DNA from: Pseudomonas alkylphenolica
Lineage (GTDB): Bacteria > Pseudomonadota > Gammaproteobacteria > Pseudomonadales > Pseudomonadaceae
DNA length: 64,000 bases
NCBI RefSeq assembly: GCF_016009175.1
Contig: NZ_JADUCM010000009.1
Coordinates: 105,052-169,051, forward strand
Reading direction: 5' to 3'
Positions within the stretch are counted from its first letter, which is position 1. Every line of letters begins with the position of its first letter. Both the position numbers and the translations under genes were made by a program. The notes under the pieces were generated by a model. The model had not been told where the DNA came from. It was given only the letters and a program-made list of their open reading frames with translations, and made no database searches. This document shows positions 57,965 through 64,000 of the stretch, in pieces.

Positions 57965-57986
57965 CGCCCAGCCTTCGTGCTGGGCG
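57965..57986. terminator. Terminator between hypothetical gene and TetR gene
   Basis: CGCCCAGC (57965-57972) and GCTGGGCG (57979-57986) with a 6-nt loop are followed by TTTACGCTTTT. It overlaps the start of the gap between two converging genes. Confidence 0.75.
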
Positions 57987-57987
57987 T

Positions 57988-58584
57988 TTACGCTTTTACA
58001 TCGAGCACACGCAGGCTCATCTGCAAAAAATGCGCTTCAAGACGGGTCGCGGTCCAGCTTGGCGAGCTGCCGCGCAGCGCATCGGCAGTGCGCAGCAACG
58101 CCATGATCGCCAGGGCGGCCGACTCGACGTCGATGTTGCCCAGGGCGCTTTTTTGCAAGCCGCGGCGCAGCAGGTTGTGCAGGCGAGACTCCAGGCTGTG
58201 GGTGCGCTGGGCGAGCCAGCCTTGCTGCTGGGCGTCGAGGTGACGGTGTTCGTGTTCCAGCACCTTGGCGTCATTGGGGTGCGCCACCTGCCAGGCCAGC
58301 ACAAAGCGAATCAAACCCTGCAGTTCGCCGAGGAAGGTTTTTTTGCGCGGGAATTGCCGCCAGGCACTGTCGCGCTCTTCCAGCAGGTCTTGCAGTACCA
58401 GCAACAGCAGGTCCTGCTTGCTTGCCACATGGTGGTAGAGGCTGCCCGGCAGGATGCCCGCGCGGCTGGCCAGTTGGCGCATCGACATGGCGCCATAGCC
58501 GACTTCGGCAAGCAGCTCTTTGGCGGCGACGATGATGAATTGCGCGCTTTCGGTGTTGTGCGCCAGGGCGCCGGCTTTAGGCAT
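57988..58584 (-). CDS. TetR/AcrR-family repressor
   Basis: The 198-aa protein has an N-terminal TetR helix-turn-helix (~15-60: FIIVAAKELLAEVGYGAMSMRQLA, GILPGSLYHHVASKQDLL). The C-terminal ligand domain is helical with no family-specific motif. Its ATG lies inside the end of the upstream MFS gene (8-nt overlap), so it is the last gene of the reductase-MFS-MFS-TetR operon. It probably controls that operon through the palindrome at 62335-62354 (inference). Confidence 0.9.
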   Translation of the reverse strand: MPKAGALAHNTESAQFIIVAAKELLAEVGYGAMSMRQLASRAGILPGSLYHHVASKQDLLLLVLQDLLEERDSAWRQFPRKKTFLGELQGLIRFVLAWQVAHPNDAKVLEHEHRHLDAQQQGWLAQRTHSLESRLHNLLRRGLQKSALGNIDVESAALAIMALLRTADALRGSSPSWTATRLEAHFLQMSLRVLDVKA

Positions 58585-59896
58585 AGGCAGAGAGTCTCGA
58601 GGGGGCGGTGAGGTGCTGGTAAGTACGCCAGAGCAAAAAGATCGGGATGACGATGGTCAGGTTGACCAGCAGCAGGGCGTAGCGCAGCGATTCTTCGGCC
58701 AGCATCGGCATCAGCGCATCGCTGAGCAGCCCGGTTGCCAGCGGGCCGATGCCGACCCCGAGCAAGGTCGAGACGATGGTCTGCAAGGCCACGGCAGTTG
58801 CACGGCGATGCGCAGGCACCAGTTGGGTCAACAGCGAAAAGCACGGGCCTACCCACCACACTGAGAAGAAGCTGCCCAGCGCGCACCAGAGCATCGCGCT
58901 GGGCACCGGCACGGCACCGGCATACAGCAGGATGTCCCGCGGCCAGAGCAGGTAAACGATGAGCGCGCAGTTGCCGAGCACATGGCCGATCAGCGGAATG
59001 CCGATCTGCCACTGTTGGCTGCGAATTGCCAGGCGGTCGGTCAGCCAGCCGCTGAACAGGGTGCCGAGCCCGGCACAGGTGCCACCGACCAGGCCGGCAA
59101 GGATGCCGGCGTATTGCAGCGGCATGGCATGCGAGCGCACCAGGAAGCTGGCGTTCCACATGGCAAAGGCGTAGGCACTGAAGGTAGTGATGCCGCAGGC
59201 CAGCACCAGGCAACGGTAGGCCGGTTGCGCCATGAGCGCACGGGCGCTGCCCAGCAGGCTTTGTATGGGCGGCGCGGCGTGGCTGGCATGGGGCAGGTCG
59301 AAGCGCCCGCGTACCGGGTCGCGCATCACAAAGGCGAACACCGCGCTGATCAGCAGCGAGGGCAGGGCGACAGCAAAAAACGCGCTGCGCCAGCCATACT
59401 GGTCGACCACCCAGGCGCCGACACACAGGGCGATGATGGTCGAGAAGGTCGGCGCGGCGGTATAGCAACTGATGGCAAAGGAGCGCCGGTGCGGCGGGTA
59501 GATGTCGGCGATGATCGACATCGAGGTCGAGGTGCTCGGCGACTCGAACACAGCCACCGCCATGCGCGCGATCACCAGCATCGCGAAACTGGTGGCCAGG
59601 CCGCAGAGCACGGTGGCCAGCGCCCATAACAGGCAGGTGACGGCAAGCAGGCGTGTGCGCGGCAGGCGGTCGGCCAGGCGCCCGGCCGGCAGGCCCAGCA
59701 GCACATAGACCGCCGCGAAGGCCAGGCCCGAAACCAGGCCCATGGCGCTATCGCTGGCACCGAACTCGCGCTTCAGCGGTTCGATCATCACCGCGATGAT
59801 CTGCCGGCCGACAAAGTTGTCGGCATACATCATCGCCAGCACAAACAGCAGGCCATGGCTGCGCCAGCCAATGGCTTCAGAGGGCGTACTGCGCAT
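58577..59896 (-). CDS. MFS transporter, spinster type (copy 1)
   Basis: This 439-aa, 12-span major-facilitator protein has motif A GLPAGRLADRLPRTRLL between spans 2 and 3, and MYADNFVGRQIIAVMIEPLKREFG at the N-terminus, typical of the spinster-like group. It is clearly a paralogue of the next gene along, sharing start (IGWRSHG/VGWRSHG), motif A and the FESPSTSTSMSIIADIYPPHRRSFAISC-type block. It starts 12 bp after copy 2 and overlaps the TetR gene. The substrate is unknown; aromatic acids are plausible from context. Confidence 0.88.
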   Translation of the reverse strand: MRSTPSEAIGWRSHGLLFVLAMMYADNFVGRQIIAVMIEPLKREFGASDSAMGLVSGLAFAAVYVLLGLPAGRLADRLPRTRLLAVTCLLWALATVLCGLATSFAMLVIARMAVAVFESPSTSTSMSIIADIYPPHRRSFAISCYTAAPTFSTIIALCVGAWVVDQYGWRSAFFAVALPSLLISAVFAFVMRDPVRGRFDLPHASHAAPPIQSLLGSARALMAQPAYRCLVLACGITTFSAYAFAMWNASFLVRSHAMPLQYAGILAGLVGGTCAGLGTLFSGWLTDRLAIRSQQWQIGIPLIGHVLGNCALIVYLLWPRDILLYAGAVPVPSAMLWCALGSFFSVWWVGPCFSLLTQLVPAHRRATAVALQTIVSTLLGVGIGPLATGLLSDALMPMLAEESLRYALLLVNLTIVIPIFLLWRTYQHLTAPSRLSAYA

Positions 59897-59908
59897 GGGG
59901 GCTCCCGG

Positions 59909-61261
59909 TCAAACCGCAGAGGTGGGCAATGCAATCGCCGCGTGACGGTAGTCGGTCCTGGATGCATGGCGCGCCGTGCGTGCCAGCAACAGTACCGCGC
60001 CGAGCACCGGCAGGCTCATCAGCATCAGTGCATAGCGCAGCGACTCCTGGCCGTAGGCCGGCACCAGCAGGTCGCTGCACAGGCCGACGACCAACGGCCC
60101 GACACCGACGCCGAGCAATGTGCTGACGATGGTTTGCAAGGCCATGGCGCTGCCGCGTCGGCCGGGGGCCACCAGTTGGCTGACCAGGTTGTAGGACGGC
60201 GCCACCCACCACACGGTAAAAAACGCATACAAGGCGCACCAGAGCATCGCCGTGGGGATCGGCACCGCGCCGATGCGGATCAGTACGGTGTCGGACCACA
60301 GCAGGTATGGCACCAGCGCGCAGAGGGCAGTCACATGGCCAAGCACCGGGATGGAAACCTGCCAGTGCGGGTGACGCCGGCTCAGGCGGTCGCTCAACCA
60401 GCCGCTGAACAGTCCGCCGAAGCCCGCCGAGATTCCGCAGACCACGCCGACCAGCAGCCCGGCGTGTTGCAGCGACAAACCATGGGAGCGCACCAGAAAG
60501 CTGGTGTTCCACATGCCGATGGCATAGGAACTGAGTGTGGTCAGCCCGCCCGCGAGGATCAGGCAGCGATACGCCGGCTGCGCCCAGAGTTCGCCTGCCT
60601 CGGCACGCATGCCCAGCAACGGGGCGGTTGCCTGAGCGTGGGGGGTGAGGTCCCAGCGGCCACGTTGCGGGTCGCGCACCACAAAGGCCAGCAGGGCGCT
60701 GAACAGCAACGCCGGGGCGCCCAGGGCGATAAAGCCGCTGCGCCAGCCATAGTGTTCAACGACCCAGGCGCCGATGCTCAGGCCGACGATCGAGGAAAAG
60801 GTCGGAGCGCTGGTAAAGCAGCTGATCGCGAATGAACGCCGCTGTGGCGGGTACAGGTCAGCGATCATCGACAGCGAGGCCGAGGTGGTTGGCGATTCAC
60901 TGACCGCCACCAGCATGCGCGCAATGGCCAGCGTCAGGAAACCGCCCGCCAGGCCGCAAGCCATGGTCGCCACGGCCCAGAGCAGGCAGGCCATGGCCAG
61001 CAGCCGGGTGCGCGGCATGCGGTCCACCAGCCGTCCGGCTGGCAGGCCCATGACCGCATACACGGCAGCGAACGCCAGGCCGGAGATCAAGCCCATGGCG
61101 GTGTCGCTGACGCCGAACTCGGATTTGATCGGCTCGATCATCACCGCGAGTATCTGCCGGCCGACAAAGTTGTCGGCGAACACTGCGGCCAGCAGCAACA
61201 GCACACCGTGGCTGCGCCATCCGACGCTGGCCGCTGGCAGGGTGCTCTGCGTGGTGTTCAT
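59909..61261 (-). CDS. MFS transporter, spinster type (copy 2)
   Basis: The 450-aa, 12-span protein has motif A GLPAGRLVDRMPRTRLL and VFADNFVGRQILAVMIEPIKSEFG. It is paralogous to copy 1 over its whole length, so the pair arose by tandem duplication. Its start overlaps the stop of the flavin reductase gene (ATGA), making it translationally coupled to that enzyme. Substrate unknown. Confidence 0.88.
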   Translation of the reverse strand: MNTTQSTLPAASVGWRSHGVLLLLAAVFADNFVGRQILAVMIEPIKSEFGVSDTAMGLISGLAFAAVYAVMGLPAGRLVDRMPRTRLLAMACLLWAVATMACGLAGGFLTLAIARMLVAVSESPTTSASLSMIADLYPPQRRSFAISCFTSAPTFSSIVGLSIGAWVVEHYGWRSGFIALGAPALLFSALLAFVVRDPQRGRWDLTPHAQATAPLLGMRAEAGELWAQPAYRCLILAGGLTTLSSYAIGMWNTSFLVRSHGLSLQHAGLLVGVVCGISAGFGGLFSGWLSDRLSRRHPHWQVSIPVLGHVTALCALVPYLLWSDTVLIRIGAVPIPTAMLWCALYAFFTVWWVAPSYNLVSQLVAPGRRGSAMALQTIVSTLLGVGVGPLVVGLCSDLLVPAYGQESLRYALMLMSLPVLGAVLLLARTARHASRTDYRHAAIALPTSAV

Positions 61262-62241
61262 CGTGGGGCCCAGAGGTCCGGCAAGCCAGGGTCGCTGACC
61301 ACGATCAGGCGCTTGAGCAACACTTTGAGCGCCTGCGCATCGGCAGGGCCGAGCTTGGACGTGAGGTCTTCTTCCACGGCCTTGGCCAGCGCCAGTTGAT
61401 GCAGCGACACTTCCCGGCCCTGGGCGGTGAGCACAAAGCGCAGGGCGTCGGCCGAACCTTCGATGGCCACCAGGCGCTGGTGTTCGAGGAAACGCATGCT
61501 CGCCAAGGTCACTTCGCGGCCGGTGTAGGTCACGAAGGTATTGATCTCTTCAAGGCTCAGGTTGTCGCGGATGCACAGGATCGACAGGATGAAGAACGCC
61601 ATTTCATCCAGTTGCTGGTTACTCAGCAGCTGCTGCAGGGCGTTTAGCACCTGATAGTGGCCGCGCCCCAACAGGTAGCCGAGCAAGTCTTCGGTGTAGC
61701 TGCACTCCGGTGGCGGCGGCGTGGTGGCCAGGCGCAGTTCGCTGCGTGGCTTGCGGGTTGCCAGGGCATATTGGCCGCTCTGGAACGCCAGTGGTGCGCG
61801 GTCGCTGTGATCGAAGGCAAGCACTTCGCCGACAAAAATCACATGGTCGCCACCTTCGTACTGGAACGCCGTGCGGCATTGAAAGCGTGCGGTGCAGTCC
61901 TGCAGCAGCGGCGCTTCACTGACGCCGTTATCGAGTTGCACTTCAGAAAACTTGTCTTCGCCCTGGGTAGCGAAACGCCCCGACAGGGTTTCCTGTTCGG
62001 TGGACAGCACGTGCACGTTCCAGTGCTTGCCACTGGTGAACACCGGCAGGCTGCGGGCCTTCTTCGACAGGCTCCAGAGCACCAGCGGCGGGTTGAGCGA
62101 AACCGAATTGAAACTGTTGGCCGTGATCCCCACGGGCGAGCCGTCTTCAGACTGGGTGGTGATGATCGTGACCCCGGTGGTAAAGGTGCCGAGTGCGGCA
62201 CGAAAAGCCTGGGGATCGAAACTGACGTTTGGCGTTGCCAT
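61258..62241 (-). CDS. Flavin reductase with C-terminal MarR-like domain (HPAH C1 type)
   Basis: The start is ATG 62241 (MATPNVSFDPQAFRAALGTFTTG), giving 327 aa. Residues 1-~165 form a flavin-reductase-like FMN-binding domain (TGVTIITTQ, GITANSFNSVSLNPPLVLWSLSK, NVHVLS, HVIFVGEVLAF). After a Pro-rich linker (TTPPPPE), residues ~185-327 form a winged-helix, MarR-like domain (FFILSILCIRDNLSLEEINTFV, LASMRFLEHQRLVAI). This two-domain layout is that of the reductase C1 of Acinetobacter p-hydroxyphenylacetate hydroxylase, where substrate binding to the C-terminal domain stimulates NADH oxidation. No monooxygenase partner is in the window. Confidence 0.85.
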   Translation of the reverse strand: MATPNVSFDPQAFRAALGTFTTGVTIITTQSEDGSPVGITANSFNSVSLNPPLVLWSLSKKARSLPVFTSGKHWNVHVLSTEQETLSGRFATQGEDKFSEVQLDNGVSEAPLLQDCTARFQCRTAFQYEGGDHVIFVGEVLAFDHSDRAPLAFQSGQYALATRKPRSELRLATTPPPPECSYTEDLLGYLLGRGHYQVLNALQQLLSNQQLDEMAFFILSILCIRDNLSLEEINTFVTYTGREVTLASMRFLEHQRLVAIEGSADALRFVLTAQGREVSLHQLALAKAVEEDLTSKLGPADAQALKVLLKRLIVVSDPGLPDLWAPR

Positions 62242-62334
62242 GATTGGCCTCATGGAGTGGGATTTTCGTAGGGCCAGTATTGGTCGCAACACGCCGTTAA
62301 ACATCGTCTCAACGGACTAACAGATTTGGCCGAA

Positions 62335-62354
62335 CCTCGTCCGATCGGACGAGG
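62335..62354. promoter_or_regulatory. Perfect 20-bp palindrome in divergent promoter, candidate TetR operator
   Basis: CCTCGTCCGA is followed directly by TCGGACGAGG, a perfect 20-bp palindrome with no spacer. It lies ~95 bp from both the flavin reductase start (62241) and the aldehyde dehydrogenase start (62440). Dimeric TetR proteins bind such sites, and the operon on its left ends in a TetR gene. Confidence 0.65.
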
Positions 62355-62439
62355 CGACACAGGGGGTGCAGGGCTAGTGTGGCGGCAAGCGCATCGGGCG
62401 CTTCCCGGCCATGGGGCCAGTACCTGCAAGGGGCCACGA

Positions 62440-63876
62440 ATGAGTTCTGTCACATCATCCGTCCAAGGGCTTTCCAGCCTGCTATCCCGGCAAAAAAGCG
62501 CGTTCGCCAGCGCCGGTGCGGTAAGTGCCGATACCCGCCGCCGACGACTCCAGCAAGTGATCGACCTGCTGGTTCGTCACCATGGCGCGTTGACCGATGC
62601 CATCGACGAAGATTTTGGCGGGCGGCCTGCCGGCTTCTCGCTGATGAATGATGTGGTGGGCGCCCTGGGCTCGCTCAAATATGCCCGGGATCATGTGCAG
62701 GGCTGGATGCAGGACGAGCAGCGCGAACCGTTCTCGCCTTACGACCAGCTTGGTGCCAAGGCCTGGGTGATGCACCAGCCCAAGGGTTCGGTGGGCATTC
62801 TCGGTACCTGGAACGCGCCGTTGTTTACCCTGTTCAGCCCGTTGGCCTCGGTGCTGGCGGCGGGCAACCGGGCCATCCTCAGGCCGTCGGACGTGGTGCC
62901 ACGTACCGCTGAGCTGGTGGCGCAGCTGTTTGCTGAGCACATCGATCCACTGGAGATTGCCGTGGTCACCGGCGACGTCGAACTCGCCGAAGCCTTCAGC
63001 GCGCAGCCGTTCGATCATCTGGTGTACACCGGCAGTACGTCGACCGGACGCCTGGTGATGCGCAATGCCGCGCTGAACCTGGTACCGGTAACGCTGGAGC
63101 TGGGTGGCAAGTCGCCGGTCATCGTCACCGCCAGCGCCGACCTGAAAAAGGCTGCCTTCAATATCGCCGCGGGCAAGGCCTGCAACGGCGGGCAGATCTG
63201 CATCAACCCGGATTTGGTGTATGTGCCCAAGGCACAGCTCGAACCGTTCCTGGACGCCCTGCGCAGCAGCTACGCCGAACTCAATCCAACGGTGGCCGGC
63301 AACCCGGATGTGGTGGCGGTGGTCAACCAGCGTCACCTCGACCGCGTCGAAGGTTACGTGCTGGATGCCCAGAATCGTGGCGCTCGGGTCGAGAGTGTGC
63401 CAGAGCCGTTGGCGGTGAATGCCCAGGACCGTCGTCGTCCGTTGCGCGTGGTGGTCGATCCGGCGCCGGACAGCGTGATCATGCGCGAAGAAATTTTCGG
63501 CCCGGCCGTGGTGGTGCTGACCTACGAAGACCTTGACTACGTCATCGACGACATCAATGCGCGGCCACGGCCGTTGGCCCTGTACTACTTCGGCGAAGAC
63601 CTGCAACAGCAGCAGTACGTACTCGAGCGCACGCTGTCCGGCGGGGTAACCATCAACGATGTGATGATGCACCCGGCGATGCACAACGCGCCGTTCGGCG
63701 GCATCGGCGCCTCGGGCATGGGCCATTACCACGGCCGCGAAGGCTTCCTCGAATTCAGCCACCAACGCACTGTGTTCAAGGCCCCGGCACACGACCCGCG
63801 TCGTGAATGGGGGCTGTTGCCGCCCTATGGCGAGCACTTCCTGGCGGCCATGCTGGCCAGCGTGACAGCCGACTGA
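62440..63876 (+). CDS. Aldehyde dehydrogenase, coniferyl aldehyde dehydrogenase-like
   Basis: The start is ATG 62440 (MSSVTSSVQGLSSLLSRQ), giving 478 aa. The catalytic Cys is near residue 254 in GQICINPD, the general base Glu near 220 in ELGGKSPVIV, and the NAD motif STSTGRLVM is present. The shorter, class-3-like form with EEIFGPAVVVL and MHNAPFGGIGASGMGHYHGREGF resembles coniferyl aldehyde dehydrogenases that oxidise aromatic aldehydes to acids. It is divergent from the reductase-MFS-TetR operon and shares its control region. The sequence degenerates right after its stop. Confidence 0.88.
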   Translation: MSSVTSSVQGLSSLLSRQKSAFASAGAVSADTRRRRLQQVIDLLVRHHGALTDAIDEDFGGRPAGFSLMNDVVGALGSLKYARDHVQGWMQDEQREPFSPYDQLGAKAWVMHQPKGSVGILGTWNAPLFTLFSPLASVLAAGNRAILRPSDVVPRTAELVAQLFAEHIDPLEIAVVTGDVELAEAFSAQPFDHLVYTGSTSTGRLVMRNAALNLVPVTLELGGKSPVIVTASADLKKAAFNIAAGKACNGGQICINPDLVYVPKAQLEPFLDALRSSYAELNPTVAGNPDVVAVVNQRHLDRVEGYVLDAQNRGARVESVPEPLAVNAQDRRRPLRVVVDPAPDSVIMREEIFGPAVVVLTYEDLDYVIDDINARPRPLALYYFGEDLQQQQYVLERTLSGGVTINDVMMHPAMHNAPFGGIGASGMGHYHGREGFLEFSHQRTVFKAPAHDPRREWGLLPPYGEHFLAAMLASVTAD

Positions 63877-63882
63877 CCGAGC

Positions 63883-64000
63883 GCGGGGGGGGGGGGGGGG
63901 GGGGGGCGGCCCCCCCCCCCCCCCCCCGGCGGGTGAGTGTAGGGTGCTCGCGGTCACGCCGACCGGGGGGGGGGGGGGGGGCGCGGGGGGCGGGGGGGGG
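63883..64000. other. Homopolymer G/C artefact at contig end
   Basis: Long runs of G, then C, then G again surround ~40 bp of ordinary sequence (63929-63963). Such runs are not credible bacterial DNA and resemble poly-G read-end or assembly artefacts. Nothing here should be annotated. Confidence 0.85.

Noticed and set aside
62482..63957. 491-codon open frame antisense to the aldehyde dehydrogenase, ending in poly-Pro/Gly
   Set aside because: It is a codon shadow of the dehydrogenase and runs into the homopolymer artefact.

Overview
The window is a 64-kb piece of a Pseudomonas-type gammaproteobacterial chromosome (P. putida/P. fluorescens group is my inference). The reasons are high G+C coding, the fused nuoCD, a monomeric NADP-isocitrate dehydrogenase next to a dimeric one, the tusDCBE-ybiB block, REP elements of the 'GGAGCCGGCTTGCCGGCGA' type, and the block nudJ-mnmA-hflD-purB...roxA. 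The last ~120 bases are homopolymer G/C and look like a contig-end artefact.

Layout. 1-1.4 kb: the edge of a prophage or tailocin remnant, with a holin-like gene cut by the window edge, a CI-type repressor, a 54-aa small gene and an Ogr/Delta-type zinc-finger activator. 1.4-16.4 kb: the complete 13-gene nuo operon (respiratory complex I), all on the minus strand, nuoA to nuoN. 16.7-19 kb: a YhhN-family membrane protein and isocitrate lyase (aceA). 19.4-25.7 kb: a periplasmic secretin-N-like protein, a GNAT acetyltransferase, the ribosomal oxygenase roxA, purB, hflD, mnmA and nudJ. 25.8-29.7 kb: two divergent isocitrate dehydrogenases (idh, icd). 29.7-34.8 kb: cspD, clpS, clpA, infA, bpt (ate) and aat, which is nearly the whole bacterial N-degron pathway. 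35-42.5 kb: ftsK, lolA, rarA, crcB, serS, cysG on the plus strand. 42.6-48.5 kb: glutathionyl-hydroquinone reductase, ybiB-tusEBCD, an NCS2 purine/pyrimidine permease and a BI-1 family protein. 48.6 kb: tRNA-Ser(UGA) with a near-consensus promoter and terminator.

The interval 48.7-52.7 kb looks accessory: a tRNA gene at one end, a decayed tyrosine-recombinase fragment at 51.6-51.7 kb, two unrelated L,D-transpeptidases facing away from each other, and several small orphan genes, including a 73-aa protein made of two HEAT-like repeats. From 52.7 kb come two catabolic-looking modules. The first is an IclR regulator with a short-chain fatty acid (AtoE) type transporter and two small ferredoxin-fold enzymes (muconolactone-isomerase-like and YciI-like). 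The second is a tightly overlapping operon of a flavin reductase with a C-terminal MarR-like domain, two paralogous spinster-type MFS transporters and a TetR regulator, divergent from an aldehyde dehydrogenase. A perfect 20-bp palindrome lies in the divergent promoter of this second module and is a strong candidate operator for the TetR protein.

How the genes work together: complex I, isocitrate lyase and the two isocitrate dehydrogenases set NADH/NADPH production and the TCA/glyoxylate branch. Aat and Bpt create N-terminal Leu/Phe degrons that ClpS delivers to ClpA(P). TusBCDE relays sulfur to MnmA, which makes 2-thiouridine in tRNA. The most noteworthy leads are the CI/small-ORF/Ogr switch at the left edge, the tRNA-Ser island relic, the TetR-controlled orphan two-component-hydroxylase reductase operon, and several sharp inverted repeats in promoters (nuo, aceA, iclR).
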